Counted from the first letter of the stretch, positions 46,167 to 56,204 are shown. The stretch: 64,000 nucleotides of DNA from DASRDZ01 sp035652335 (GCA_035652335.1 DASRDZ010000056.1:1-64000), one strand, 5' to 3'. Notes: generated by a model from the sequence alone, not told the origin. Program-made: numbers and translations.

Positions 46167-47411
46167 TCAGCCCACCGACGCCGCCGCGATCCGCGCCGCC
46201 AGCGCGGGTGGCGCCGAGCCCCGCACGCGCACTCCGCGCTCCTCGTACCGCTCCGACTCGACGATCCCCTCGCGATGCATCGCCGCGACCAGCTCCTGCT
46301 GCGCATAGGGCAGGACGGCGTCGATCGCTCGCATCCCCTCGGCGATGACGTCGGACACCGCCTGGCGCAGCGGGACGAGTCCGTCGCCGCGCAGCGCGCT
46401 GACCGGCACCACCTCGAGCGCCGGCGCGACGTCGAGGGAGGCCAGCCTCGCCTCCAGCTCCTCGGGCGCGAGCAGGTCGACCTTGTTGGCGGCCAGCAGC
46501 ATCGGCTTGGCCAGCGCCTCCAGGTCGTGCAGCACGGCGTGCACCGTCTCCAGCTGCTGCGCGGCCGCGGGATGAGATATGTCCAGAACGTGCAACAACA
46601 GGTCGGCCTCGACGACCTCCTCCAGCGTCGCCCGGAAGGACGCCACCAGCTCGGTGGGCAGCTTCTGGATGAAGCCGACGGTGTCGACGAGCAGGGCCGA
46701 GCCACCCGACGGCAGCGACATGGCGCGCGTGGTGGGGTCGAGGGTGGCGAACAGCTTGTCCTCGGCGACCACCCCGCCGTCGGTCAGCGCGTTGAGCAGC
46801 GACGACTTGCCGGCGTTGGTGTAGCCGACCAGCGCCACCGTGCGCTGCGCCCCGCGTGCGCGCCGGGCGCGGTGCAGGGCGCGCTGCTTGCGGACCTGTC
46901 CCAGGTCCCTCTCCAGGTCGCGCAGGCGGGTGCGGATGCGGCGGCGGTCGATCTCCAGCTTCTGCTCACCGGGACCGCGCGTCCCGATGCCGCCGCCGAG
47001 TCGCGAGAGGTCGCGCCCGCCGACCAGGCGGGGCAGCATGTGGCGCAGCTGGGCGACCTCGACCTGGATGCGTCCCTCGCGGGTGCGGGCATGCTGGGCG
47101 AAGATGTCGAGGATCAGCTCGGTGCGGTCGAGCACGCCGGTGTCGAGGGCCTGCTCCAGGTTGCGCTGCTGACGCGGTGACAGCTCGTCGTTGCTGACCA
47201 CGACGTCGAACTGCAGGTCGCCGCGCAGCGACCTCCACTCGGCCACCTTGCCCTTGCCGTAGAACAGCGCAGGATCGGGCTGCTCGCGACGCTGGATCTC
47301 CGACCCCACCACCTCGGCGCCGGCGGTGCGCGCCAGCTCGGCCATCTCGTCGAGCTGCGAGGACAGCTCCGCGTGGTCGGTGCCCGGCAGCTCCGCGGCG
47401 ACCAGGAACAC
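46167..47411 (-). CDS. hflX: Ribosome-associated GTPase HflX
   Basis: About 414 residues; start taken at GTG 47411 because homology begins near FLVAAELPGTDHAELSSQLD. The N-terminal HflX domain ends with RIQVEVAQLRHMLPRLVGG and the glycine-rich GGGIGTRGPGEQKLEIDRRR. The GTPase domain has GYTNAGKSSLLNAL (G1), DTVGFIQKLP (G3) and ANKVDLL (G4). HflX rescues stalled or stressed ribosomes. It overlaps or directly follows the aminotransferase gene and lies divergent from nothing: all of lexA-hflX-dapF-miaA-mutL-mutS-miaB face left. Confidence 0.93.
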   Translation of the reverse strand: MFLVAAELPGTDHAELSSQLDEMAELARTAGAEVVGSEIQRREQPDPALFYGKGKVAEWRSLRGDLQFDVVVSNDELSPRQQRNLEQALDTGVLDRTELILDIFAQHARTREGRIQVEVAQLRHMLPRLVGGRDLSRLGGGIGTRGPGEQKLEIDRRRIRTRLRDLERDLGQVRKQRALHRARRARGAQRTVALVGYTNAGKSSLLNALTDGGVVAEDKLFATLDPTTRAMSLPSGGSALLVDTVGFIQKLPTELVASFRATLEEVVEADLLLHVLDISHPAAAQQLETVHAVLHDLEALAKPMLLAANKVDLLAPEELEARLASLDVAPALEVVPVSALRGDGLVPLRQAVSDVIAEGMRAIDAVLPYAQQELVAAMHREGIVESERYEERGVRVRGSAPPALAARIAAASVG

Positions 47412-47434
47412 CTTCTCGCCGGCGGCGCCGCCGT

Positions 47435-48613
47435 CTACAGCCGCAGGCCGCGCAGGCGCTCGCACGCCTCCTCGACCCGCGCGTCCGGCGCCGTCACCGA
47501 GACGCGGAAGTAGCCCTCGCCGCTGGGCCCGAAGCCGACGCCGGGGGTGATGTTGACGCCGACCTCGTCCAGAACGCGGGCGGCGAAGCCGATGGAGTCG
47601 AACCCCGAGGGCACCCGCCCCCAGAGGTAGAAGGTGGCCCGGGGCAGCGGGATGTCGATGCCGACCGCCGCGAAGGCCTCGCGCACCTCCAACTGGCGGC
47701 GGCGGATGACGGCGTTGCGCCGCTGCAGCTCCGCCTCCGGCTCGGTCATCGCCTCGATGGCGGCGAGCTGCACCGCCTGGAAGATGCCGCTGTCGACGTT
47801 GGTCTTTACCTGGCCGAGCAGCTTCACCACCTCGGCGTTGCCGACGCACATGGCCACGCGCCAGCCGGTCATGTCGTAGGTCTTGCTCAGCGAATGGAAC
47901 TCCACGGCGACGTCGCGGGCGCCCTCGTACTGCAGCACCGACGGCGCGCGGTAGCCGTCGTAGGCGATCTCGGTGTAGGGCGCGTCGTGGGCCAGCACGA
48001 TGCCGCGCTCGCGGCAGAGCGCGATCGCCTCGCGGAAGAACTCGTCGGTGGCCACGGCGGCCGTCGGGTTGTTGGGGTAGTTGAGCCAGAGCAGGCGGGC
48101 CCGGGAGAGGACGTCCTCCGGGATTGCGGACAGGTCCGGCAGGAACCCGTTCTCCTCGCGCAGCGGCAGGCGGTGGGGCTCGGCGTCGGCCATGATCGCG
48201 CCTGTCACGTACACCGGGTAGCCCGGGTCGGGGCAGAGCACCGCGTCGCCGGGGTCGACCAGCGCGATGGGGAGATGGGCGATGCCCTCCTTCGACCCGA
48301 TCAGCGGCAGCACCTCGGCGTCGGGGTCCAGCTCGACCCCGAAGCGCCGCCGGTACCACTCCGCCTGGGCGACGCGCAGCGCTCGCAGCCCGTAGTACGA
48401 CGGGTAGCGGTGGTTGGCGGGGTCGCGCAGCGCCTGCGCGGCGGCCTCCACCACGAAGGCCGGGGTGGGCAGGTCGGGGTCGCCGATGTCGAGGGTGATG
48501 ACGTCGACTCCGGCGGCGCGCTTGGCGGCCACCTTGCGGTCGATCTCGGCGAAGAGGTACGGGGGGATGCGCTCCATGCGCCTGGCCGCCCGGATGCCGG
48601 CACCCCCGATCAT
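47435..48613 (-). CDS. LL-diaminopimelate aminotransferase-like enzyme
   Basis: 392 residues from ATG 48613. A fold-type I aminotransferase: ITLDIGDPDLPTPAFVVEAA, SKEGIAHLPIALVDPGD, LNYPNNPTAAVATDEFF, the PLP lysine in HSLSKTYDMTGWR, and NVDSGIFQAVQLAAIEA. The last segment, with the DIGDPD start, resembles LL-DAP aminotransferases (DapL/AlaT-like). Its neighbour dapF needs LL-DAP, the DapL product, so a lysine/peptidoglycan route without succinyl or acetyl intermediates is likely. Overlap of 4 nt with dapF. Confidence 0.85.
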   Translation of the reverse strand: MIGGAGIRAARRMERIPPYLFAEIDRKVAAKRAAGVDVITLDIGDPDLPTPAFVVEAAAQALRDPANHRYPSYYGLRALRVAQAEWYRRRFGVELDPDAEVLPLIGSKEGIAHLPIALVDPGDAVLCPDPGYPVYVTGAIMADAEPHRLPLREENGFLPDLSAIPEDVLSRARLLWLNYPNNPTAAVATDEFFREAIALCRERGIVLAHDAPYTEIAYDGYRAPSVLQYEGARDVAVEFHSLSKTYDMTGWRVAMCVGNAEVVKLLGQVKTNVDSGIFQAVQLAAIEAMTEPEAELQRRNAVIRRRQLEVREAFAAVGIDIPLPRATFYLWGRVPSGFDSIGFAARVLDEVGVNITPGVGFGPSGEGYFRVSVTAPDARVEEACERLRGLRL

Positions 48614-49464
48614 CGCGCACCTCTGCTGAGGGCGAGGGTCTCGGCGGGCTGCAGCATGAGGTGTCCGGTGTACACGCGCTGCGCCGGGCCGGTCATCCGC
48701 ACCGACGCGCCCGGCGCCCAGGCGATGTGCAGCGGGCCGCCGCGCAGCTCCACGGTCACCGGGGAGTCGCAGAGGCCGAGCCGCTGCATGGCCACCCCGA
48801 CCGCCGACGCGCCGGTGCCGCACGCGTTGGTCTCGCCGACGCCGCGCTCGAAGGTGCGCTGGCGAACCCGGGTTCTGGACAGCACCTGCACGATCTCGAA
48901 GTTGGTGCGCTGCGGGAAGGCGGGGTGGCGCTCGACCAGGGGGCCGATCTCGGCGAGCGGGAAGGCGTCGACGTCGTCGACGACCGCGACGCAGTGCGGG
49001 TTGCCCATGCTGACCAGCGACACCCGCAGCGTCGTCCCGCCGGCGCTCAGGGGATGGTCGAGGACCTCCGCCGCGTCGGAGTCGAAGGGGATCTCCGCCG
49101 GCGCGAACCGGGGCGCACCCATGTCGACGGTGACCAGGTCCTCGCCGAGACGCTCGGTGACCACCTCGCCCGCACCCGTCTCCCAGACCACGCGATCGCC
49201 GCTGATGCCGTGCACGGCGACGTACTCGGCGACGCAGCGGATGCCGTTGCCGCACATCTCGGCCTCGCTGCCATCGGCGTTGAACAGCCGCATGCGCAGG
49301 TCGGCGACGTCGCTCACCTGGATGAGCAGGATGCCGTCGGCGCCGACGCCGAGGTGCCGCTGGCAGGCGCGCCGGGCCAGTGCCGGCCAGTCGACGGGCT
49401 GGCGCTCGCGGTCGTCGACCACGATGAAGTCATTGCCCAGCCCGTGCATCTTCTCGAAGCGCAT
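48610..49464 (-). CDS. dapF: Diaminopimelate epimerase
   Basis: 284 residues from ATG 49464 (MRFEKMHGLGNDFIVVDD). Both catalytic cysteines are present in the family motifs ADGSEAEMCGNGIRC and RGVGETNACGTGASAVG. It interconverts LL- and meso-diaminopimelate for lysine and peptidoglycan. It overlaps miaA by 35 nt and the aminotransferase gene by 4 nt, so it is in one operon with them. Confidence 0.96.
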   Translation of the reverse strand: MRFEKMHGLGNDFIVVDDRERQPVDWPALARRACQRHLGVGADGILLIQVSDVADLRMRLFNADGSEAEMCGNGIRCVAEYVAVHGISGDRVVWETGAGEVVTERLGEDLVTVDMGAPRFAPAEIPFDSDAAEVLDHPLSAGGTTLRVSLVSMGNPHCVAVVDDVDAFPLAEIGPLVERHPAFPQRTNFEIVQVLSRTRVRQRTFERGVGETNACGTGASAVGVAMQRLGLCDSPVTVELRGGPLHIAWAPGASVRMTGPAQRVYTGHLMLQPAETLALSRGAR

Positions 49465-50365
49465 CCAGAACCTCGTCGACCAGCGGCTCCAGGGGACCCT
49501 CGCCGCGCTGCAGCCACCGGATGCGCCGGTCCCGGCGGAACCAGGTGCGCTGCGCCTTGGCGTAGCGACGGGTGCGCTGCGCGACAAGGGCGGCGGCCTG
49601 CTCCGTTGTGACCGTCCCGTCGAGCACCGCGAGCGCTTCGCGGTAGCCGATTCCGGCGGATTCGAGCGCGCCGCGGGTGACCCCACGACCCAGGGCGGAG
49701 TGTACTTCCTCCACCAGGGCGCCGGTTTCCAGCATGCCGCGGGAGCGCCGCTCGATGAGGGCCTCGTGCAACTCGCGCGGGGCGTCGAGGCCGATCAGCG
49801 TGGCCGGCGTGGCCTGGCTGCGCCCGCGCGCGTTCCGCAACGGGGCGCCGCGCGCATCGAGGATCTCCAGGGCGCGGATCACACGGCGCGGGTTGCGCAG
49901 ATCGACGGACTCCGCCGCGTCGGGGTCGCGCGCGGACAGCTCCGCCGCGAGCTGCGCCAGACCCTCGGCGGTGGCGGCGACGGCGCTTCGCTCCGCGCGG
50001 CGCGCCGGATCGGCGGGGACCCGCGCCAGGTCGAGGCCGTCGACCAGCGCGCTGACGTACAGGCCGGTGCCACCGACGAGGATCGGCTGCACGCCACCGT
50101 CGCGCAGATCGCTGAGGACGGCCCGGGCGGCGTCGAGCCAGCCGGCGACGCTGAACGGCTCGCCGGGATCGTGCAGGGCGAGGAGGTGGCAGGCGACGCC
50201 GCGCAGCTCCGCCGGCGTCGGCGCACAGGTGGCGACGTGCAGGCCGCGGATGACCTGACGGGAGTCCGCGTTGAGCAGCTCGGCCGCACCCAGCCGCTCT
50301 GCGACGGCGACGGCCAGCGGCGTCTTCCCCGTCGCGGTGGGGCCGACGACGGCGAGCAGGCGCAC
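49430..50365 (-). CDS. miaA: tRNA dimethylallyltransferase
   Basis: 311 residues from GTG 50365. A P-loop GPTATGKTPLAVAVAERLGA, then LLNADSRQVIRGLHVATCAP and HDPGEPFSVAGWLDAARA are MiaA signatures; QRTRRYAKAQRTWFRRDRRI lies near the C-terminus. It prenylates A37 of tRNAs reading UNN codons. MiaB, encoded 4.5 kb upstream on the same strand, would add the methylthio group to its product. Confidence 0.96.
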   Translation of the reverse strand: MRLLAVVGPTATGKTPLAVAVAERLGAAELLNADSRQVIRGLHVATCAPTPAELRGVACHLLALHDPGEPFSVAGWLDAARAVLSDLRDGGVQPILVGGTGLYVSALVDGLDLARVPADPARRAERSAVAATAEGLAQLAAELSARDPDAAESVDLRNPRRVIRALEILDARGAPLRNARGRSQATPATLIGLDAPRELHEALIERRSRGMLETGALVEEVHSALGRGVTRGALESAGIGYREALAVLDGTVTTEQAAALVAQRTRRYAKAQRTWFRRDRRIRWLQRGEGPLEPLVDEVLDALREDARAGQ

Positions 50366-50368
50366 GGC

Positions 50369-52183
50369 TCAGGGCCGCCGGAACGCCTTCCGCAGGGCGG
50401 CGTCGTCCAGGACCATCACCGTGGGGCGGCCGTGCGGGCAGGTGGTCCCACCCGGGGCGCTCACCAGGCGGTCGAGGAGGCGCTGCTGCTCGGCGTGGTC
50501 GAGCGGGTCGCCGAGCCGGACCGCGGCGTGGCAGGCGACCAGGGCGGCGACGCGATGCTGGCGCTCCGAGGCGGGGCGGTCGCCGAGGTCGAGGGTGTCG
50601 AGCAGCTCGTGCACGAGGCGCGTCGCGTCGCTGCCGCGGGCGGCGAGGGGCACCGCGGTGCAGCGCAGCTGCGCGAGCCCGAACGGCTCCAGCGCGAAGC
50701 CGCACGACTCCACGAAGCCGGCGTTCTGCTCGAAGCGGGCGATCTGGGCGGCGTCGCACTCGATCACGGCGGGGATGAGGAGGAGCTGCGAGGCACCGCT
50801 CTCCCCTCCCCTGCCGGCCACGCCGCCGGCGCTGCCCCAGGCCTCGAGAAGGTCGCCGTAGAGCACCTTCTCGTGGGCGGCGTGCGGGTCGACGAGGACG
50901 ACGCCGCGCGGCGAGTCCGCGACCAGCCAGGCGTTGCCCACCTGGCCGACGGCGCGCAGCGGTGCGACGGCCGCAAGGCCGGCGGCGGTGGCTCCCGGCT
51001 CCCGCTGCTCGACGGCGACCGCCTCCGGCTCGGAGGCGGGGTGCGCCGCGGCGGACAGTGCCGCCCACTCGACGCCGGTGCCGGGGAGTCGCAGCGCTGC
51101 CGCGGGCGGCCCGTCGCCGCCCTGGCCCGTGGTGAGCACCGCCGCGGGAAGGCCGCCGTGCGCCGCGTCCCACCGCAGCCATGCCGACGACGGCGCCGAA
51201 CCCTGCAGCGCCGCCCAGCAGGCACGCTGCACCACCGCGAAGACGCGACCCTCCTCGCGGAAGCGCACCTCGCGCTTGGTGGGGTGGACGTTGACGTCGA
51301 CGCCGTTCGGGTCGAGGTCGACCACAACCACGCCGAAGGGATGCCTGTCACCAGGCAGCAGGCCGCGGTACGCATCCTCGACGGCGGCGAGCAGGGCGCG
51401 GTTGTGCACGCGCCGGCGGTTGACGACGAGCACCATGCCGCCGCGCGTCGCCTGGTGCGCGTACGGCTGGGAGATGGCGCCGTGCGCCGACACCTCGCCG
51501 GGGGCGTCGACGTCGATGAGCTGCCCGTAGCGGTCGGCCCGCATGGTGGCGCGCAGAGCGTCGCGCAGCGAGCCGCTGCCGGGAGCGCGCAGCGTGGCGC
51601 GCCCGTCGCAGCGGCAGGTGAAGGCGACGTGCGGATGCGACAGGGCCATGTCCTGCACGGCACGGATGCAGAGCGACGTCTCGGTGCGCTGCGAACGCAG
51701 GAAGCGCAGGCGCGCCGGGGTGTTGAAGAAGAGGTCGCGCACCTCGACCGAGGTTCCCGGCGCCGCCGCGGCCGCACCCTCCTCGACCACCTCGGCGGCA
51801 CGCACGCGCAGCACCGCGGCGGCGTCGGCCTGGCGCGTCCGCGAGGTGACGCAGAGCTCCGACACCGCGGCGATGCTGGCCAGGGCCTCGCCGCGGAAGC
51901 CCAGGCTGTGCACGTGCCAGAGGTCGTCGACCTCGGCGATCTTCGAGGTGGCGTGCCGGGCCACCGCGAGGTGCAGGTCGGCGGGGGTGATGCCGGCGCC
52001 GTCGTCGCTGACGCGGATGCGGCTCAACCCGCCGCCCTCGACGTCGACCTCGACGCGGGTTGCGCCGGCGTCGAGCGCGTTCTCGCAGAGCTCCTTGACC
52101 ACCGAGGCGGGACGCTCGACGACCTCGCCGGCTGCAATGGCGTCGGCGACCTGCGGCGGCAGCAGACGGATGCGCTCGCTCAT
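50369..52183 (-). CDS. mutL: DNA mismatch repair protein MutL
   Basis: 604 residues from ATG 52183. GHKL ATPase motifs: VADAIAAGEVVERPASVVKE, ENALDAGAT, DDGAGI and RHATSKI, then GFRGEALASI. In the C-terminal dimerisation/endonuclease part, DPHAAHEKVLYGD stands where the metal-binding DQHAxxExxxxE is usual, with Gly in place of the last Glu, while CPHGRPTVM is intact. Whether nicking activity is kept is therefore uncertain. It overlaps mutS by 4 nt. Confidence 0.95.
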   Translation of the reverse strand: MSERIRLLPPQVADAIAAGEVVERPASVVKELCENALDAGATRVEVDVEGGGLSRIRVSDDGAGITPADLHLAVARHATSKIAEVDDLWHVHSLGFRGEALASIAAVSELCVTSRTRQADAAAVLRVRAAEVVEEGAAAAAPGTSVEVRDLFFNTPARLRFLRSQRTETSLCIRAVQDMALSHPHVAFTCRCDGRATLRAPGSGSLRDALRATMRADRYGQLIDVDAPGEVSAHGAISQPYAHQATRGGMVLVVNRRRVHNRALLAAVEDAYRGLLPGDRHPFGVVVVDLDPNGVDVNVHPTKREVRFREEGRVFAVVQRACWAALQGSAPSSAWLRWDAAHGGLPAAVLTTGQGGDGPPAAALRLPGTGVEWAALSAAAHPASEPEAVAVEQREPGATAAGLAAVAPLRAVGQVGNAWLVADSPRGVVLVDPHAAHEKVLYGDLLEAWGSAGGVAGRGGESGASQLLLIPAVIECDAAQIARFEQNAGFVESCGFALEPFGLAQLRCTAVPLAARGSDATRLVHELLDTLDLGDRPASERQHRVAALVACHAAVRLGDPLDHAEQQRLLDRLVSAPGGTTCPHGRPTVMVLDDAALRKAFRRP

Positions 52184-54837
52184 CGCGCCAGCCGCTGGCG
52201 CCACTCGGCGAGCTTGTTCAGCGCGGCGAGCGGCGAGAGCCCGTCGAGGTCGAGCTGCTGCAGCTCCTCGACGACGGGATGGAGCGCGGGCGCGGGCAGC
52301 GGCAGGACGAGCTGGTCGCCCCCGCCCGGCACCGGCCCGAGCGGTCGCTGCGCCTCCAGCTCGGCGAGCAGCTGCCGCGCGCGCACCAGCACCGACCCGG
52401 GGACGCCGGCCAGGCGGGCGACGTGGATCCCGTAGGAGCGGTCCGCGCCGCCCGGCACGATGCGGTGCAGGAAGGTGACGTGGTCGCCCTCCTCCACCAC
52501 CTCGACGCGGGCGTTGCGGGCGCGGGCGAGGCGCTCGGTGAGCGCCGTCAGCTCGTGATAGTGGGTGGCGAAGAGGGTCCGGCAGCGCAGGTGCGGCGCG
52601 TCGTGGAGGTGCTCGACCACCGCCTGGGCGATGCTCAGCCCGTCATAGGTCGAGGTGCCCCGGCCGATCTCGTCGAGGATGACCAGGCTGCGGGGCGTCG
52701 CCGCGTTGAGGATGGCTGCGGTTTCTGCCATCTCCACCATGAACGTGGAAAGGCCGGCGGCGAGGTCGTCCTGGGCCCCGACGCGCGTGAAGATGCGATC
52801 GCAGACCCCGATGCGCGCCCGGCAGGCGGGCACGAAGGAGCCCACCTGCGCGAGCAGCACGATGAGCGCGGTCTGGCGCAGGTAGGTCGACTTGCCCGCC
52901 ATGTTGGGGCCGGTGAGGATGACGATCTGCTCCACCTCGGCATCGAGGCGGGTGTCGTTGGGGACGAACTCCCCGGCGCGCAGGCTGCGCTCCACCAGGG
53001 GATGCCGGCCGCCCTCGACGTCGAGCACCGTCGACCCGTCGACGGCGGGGCGCGACCAGCCCTCGTGGTCGGCGACGGCGGCGAGCGACTGGGCGACGTC
53101 GAGGACGGCGACCGCACCCGCGGCGCGCACCAGCTCCTCGGCGTGGCGGGCGACCAGCTGCGCGCACTCGCGCAGCACCTCCAGCTCGCGGGCGACGGCG
53201 CGCTCCCTGGCGTTGAGCACCACCGTCTCCTGCTCCTTGAGCTGCGGCGTGATGTAGCGCTCGCAGCCGACCAGGGTCTGCTTGCGGACATAGTCGGCAG
53301 GAACGCTGTCCGCGTGGGCGTTGGGGACCTCGATGTAGTACCCGAAGACGCGGTTGTAGCCGACCTTCAGCGAGCGGATGCCGGTGCGCTGCCGCTCGCG
53401 CTCCTCCAGGGTGGCGATGAAGCTGCGCGCCCCGCTGCCGGCGGCGTCGAGGCTGTCGAGCTCCACGTCGGCCCCCCGGCGGATGGCGCCGCCGTCGCGC
53501 GACGTGGCGGGCGGCTCGTCGACGAGGGTCGCCTCGAGGTGCTCGACCAGGCCGTCGGGTGCCCGCAGGTCACCGATGGCGGCGTGCAGCTCGTCGCCGT
53601 GCAGGGCGGCGACGGCACGCGCGCAGTCGGGCAGCGCGCGGCATGCCGCGCGCACCGCGCCGAGGTCGCGCGGAGAGGCCAGCCCCTGCACGCAGCGGCC
53701 GACCAGGCGCTCCAGGTCGCGCACCTCGCCGAGCGCCTCGCGCAGCTGCATGCGCGCCTCGCGGTCGTCGAGCAGCGCGGCGACCGACGCGAGGCGGCGC
53801 TCGATCGCTGCGGGATCGACCAGCGGCTCCTGCAGGCGCGTGCGCAGCAGCCGGGCGCCCATCGGGGTGCGGGTGCGGTCGAGGAGCTGCACCAGGCCCG
53901 GGCCCGTGCCGCCGAGCGGCGCGAGCAGCTCGAGGTTGCGCCTCGTCGGCGCGTCGAGGCGCATCACCTCGGTGGTGCGCCGCTCCCGCACACGCAGGAA
54001 GCCGGGCTCGAGGCGGAGGCGCGAGCGCTCGCAGTAGGCGATGACCGCACCCGCCGCACCATGGGCGACGCCGAGGTGCTCGACGCCGAGCCCGCGCAGC
54101 GAGGCGGTCCCGGTCACCTCGCGCAGTCGCTCGGCGCCGCGCGAGGAGTCGAAGAACGATTGAGGCAGCGCGGTGCGGGGCACGCCGGCGGCGAGCGGTG
54201 CCGGGGGCTCGATGCCGTCGGGGAGCAGCAGCTCCGCCGCGCCCAGCCGCTCGCATTCCTCGGCGAGCGCCGAGGCGTCGAGGCCGCCCGCGATCTCACA
54301 GAGCTGCAGCTCGCCGGTCGAGGCGTCGAAGGCGGCCACGCCGACGCGGCCGGGCAGCGCGTGCAGCGCGACACAGCGCACCGCGGTCCCCGGCTGCAGG
54401 TACTCGTCGTCGAGCACCATCCCGGGACTGAGCACGCGGGTGATCTCGCGGCGGACCAGCTTGCCGCCGGCCTCCTCGGCGGTGCCGACCTGGTCCCACA
54501 GCGCGACGCGCAGCCCGGAGTCGAGGAGCTTGCGGATGTACCCGGTGGCGGCGTGGTGCGGGACGCCGCACATGTTGAGCCGGCCGCTGTGCCCGAAGCT
54601 GCGGCCGGTGAGGGCCACGCCGAGGATGGGCGCGGCGGTCTCGGCGTCGCCGCCGAACATCTCGTAGAAGTCGCCAAGCCTGGCCAGAACCACCGCGTCG
54701 GGGAAGCGCTCCTTGACGGCGCGGTACTCGCGGAGGATGGGCGTGCTGCCCGCCTGGTCGAGGCCGATGGTGCCAGGCCGCGTCCCCGCCGGCGCCTCGC
54801 TGAGGTGCGGCGCCGCCACCCGGCCGCGCGTTCTCAC
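52180..54837 (-). CDS. mutS: DNA mismatch repair protein MutS
   Basis: 885 residues from GTG 54837, which overlaps the miaB stop (GTGA). The mismatch-reading FYE lies in LGDFYEMFGGDAE. The ATPase has GPNMAGKSTYLRQTALIVLL (Walker A), ILDEIGRGTSTYDGLSIA (Walker B/signature) and FATHYHELTAL. Length and order of domains are normal. The miaB-mutS-mutL-miaA order is typical of many bacteria. Confidence 0.97.
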   Translation of the reverse strand: MRTRGRVAAPHLSEAPAGTRPGTIGLDQAGSTPILREYRAVKERFPDAVVLARLGDFYEMFGGDAETAAPILGVALTGRSFGHSGRLNMCGVPHHAATGYIRKLLDSGLRVALWDQVGTAEEAGGKLVRREITRVLSPGMVLDDEYLQPGTAVRCVALHALPGRVGVAAFDASTGELQLCEIAGGLDASALAEECERLGAAELLLPDGIEPPAPLAAGVPRTALPQSFFDSSRGAERLREVTGTASLRGLGVEHLGVAHGAAGAVIAYCERSRLRLEPGFLRVRERRTTEVMRLDAPTRRNLELLAPLGGTGPGLVQLLDRTRTPMGARLLRTRLQEPLVDPAAIERRLASVAALLDDREARMQLREALGEVRDLERLVGRCVQGLASPRDLGAVRAACRALPDCARAVAALHGDELHAAIGDLRAPDGLVEHLEATLVDEPPATSRDGGAIRRGADVELDSLDAAGSGARSFIATLEERERQRTGIRSLKVGYNRVFGYYIEVPNAHADSVPADYVRKQTLVGCERYITPQLKEQETVVLNARERAVARELEVLRECAQLVARHAEELVRAAGAVAVLDVAQSLAAVADHEGWSRPAVDGSTVLDVEGGRHPLVERSLRAGEFVPNDTRLDAEVEQIVILTGPNMAGKSTYLRQTALIVLLAQVGSFVPACRARIGVCDRIFTRVGAQDDLAAGLSTFMVEMAETAAILNAATPRSLVILDEIGRGTSTYDGLSIAQAVVEHLHDAPHLRCRTLFATHYHELTALTERLARARNARVEVVEEGDHVTFLHRIVPGGADRSYGIHVARLAGVPGSVLVRARQLLAELEAQRPLGPVPGGGDQLVLPLPAPALHPVVEELQQLDLDGLSPLAALNKLAEWRQRLAR

Positions 54838-56195
54838 GCCGCTTCGAGCTGCCAGGCCGTCGCCGCACGCACCGTCGCGGTGTGCAGCTCGCCCGTCCGG
54901 GCGGCGCCCGCAGGCAGGTAGGCCACCTTCCCCTGCCGCGTCCGTCCGTAGGCCCGGCCGTCCTCGGTGACCCCCTCCACCAGCACCTCGACGTCGCGCC
55001 CGACCCAGCCGGCGTTGATCTCGCCGGCGATCTCCCGCTGCAGTGCGAGGAGGTGGTTGAGGCGCCGCTTCTTCTCCTCCTGGGGCACGTCGTCGGGACG
55101 CCGCGCCGCCGCCGTGCCCGGCCGCACCGAGTACGCCGCGAGGTGGACGGTGTCGAAGCGCACCTCGCGCATCAGCCGCTCGGTGCCGAGGAACTCCTTC
55201 TCGGTCTCGCCGCTGAAGCCGACGATGATGTCCGTGGTCAACGCCATCCTGGGCACCATCGCCCGCGCCCGCTCGATGATCGACGTGTAGTGCTCGACGC
55301 TGTAGACCCGCCGCATCCGTCGCAGCAGCTCGTCGTCCCCCGCCTGCACGGGGAGGTGGAGCTGCTCGCATGCCGTGCCCAGGTCACGCATCGCCTCGAA
55401 GAGCGCCGGCGACGCGTTGCGCGGGTGCGAGGTGAGGAAGCGCATCCGCCACAGCCCGTCGACGCCGTCGACGGCGCGCATCAGCTCGGCCAGCCCCGCG
55501 CCGGTCTCAGGACACCGGTAGGAGTTGACGTTCTGCCCCAGCAGCGTCACCTCGCGAACGCCGCGACCCACCAGGCCCCGGACGTCCTCGACCACCTCGT
55601 CCACCGTGCGCGAGCGCTCCCGTCCGCGCACGAACGGCACGATGCAGTACGTGCACATCTCGTTGCAGCCACCGATGACCGGAACGTACGCGCTCAGCCG
55701 GTCCGACGCCGGCAGCGCCACCGGTCCCTCGAGGCTCGGCCCGTAGAGCGCCTGCAGCTTGGCCATGAACCCGTCGGACTCGCGGACGTCGAAGACGTAG
55801 TCCAGCTCGGGCAGCCGGTCGAGCAGGGACGACCCGTGCTCCACGCCCATGCACCCGGTCAGCGCGATCGCCCGTCCCGCCCGCGCCCGCTTCCAGGGCA
55901 CCAGCTCCTTGAACTTCCCGTAGACCTTCTGCTCCGCGTTCTGCCGCACCGCACAGGTGATCAGCACCGCCAGATCCGCCTCCTCCAGCCCCACCTCGGG
56001 CACGAACCCGATGTCCGCGAACTGCTCCGCCAGCTCCCCCCGATCCGCGTCGTTCATCTGGCACCCGATGTGCCACAGATGCACCCGCGGCGCCCTCCCC
56101 AGCACCGGCACGATCGGCTCCCGCCTCCCCCGCTCCGCGAGCCGCAGCGGCCGCAGGTGCGCCGCGTCAGGACTGAGCAGGGCAACCGGCTTCAC
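54834..56195 (-). CDS. miaB: tRNA-2-methylthio-N6-dimethylallyladenosine synthase
   Basis: 453 residues from GTG 56195. The MTTase N-terminal domain carries the cluster cysteines in HIGCQMNDADRGELA, ITCAVRQNAEQK and GCMGVEHG; note that the usual CxxxC context is intact. The radical-SAM motif is in GGCNEMCTYCIVPFVRGRE. A C-terminal TRAM domain ends the protein. It methylthiolates i6A37 in tRNA after MiaA. TACCCT lies 9 nt before the start. Confidence 0.94.
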   Translation of the reverse strand: MKPVALLSPDAAHLRPLRLAERGRREPIVPVLGRAPRVHLWHIGCQMNDADRGELAEQFADIGFVPEVGLEEADLAVLITCAVRQNAEQKVYGKFKELVPWKRARAGRAIALTGCMGVEHGSSLLDRLPELDYVFDVRESDGFMAKLQALYGPSLEGPVALPASDRLSAYVPVIGGCNEMCTYCIVPFVRGRERSRTVDEVVEDVRGLVGRGVREVTLLGQNVNSYRCPETGAGLAELMRAVDGVDGLWRMRFLTSHPRNASPALFEAMRDLGTACEQLHLPVQAGDDELLRRMRRVYSVEHYTSIIERARAMVPRMALTTDIIVGFSGETEKEFLGTERLMREVRFDTVHLAAYSVRPGTAAARRPDDVPQEEKKRRLNHLLALQREIAGEINAGWVGRDVEVLVEGVTEDGRAYGRTRQGKVAYLPAGAARTGELHTATVRAATAWQLEAA

Positions 56196-56204
56196 GACCC
56201 GCAA

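Noticed and set aside
47894..52435. A 1513-codon plus-strand open frame over the aminotransferase, dapF, miaA and mutL genes
   Set aside because: It is antisense to four well supported genes and has the repetitive His/Arg/Gly composition of an antisense shadow.
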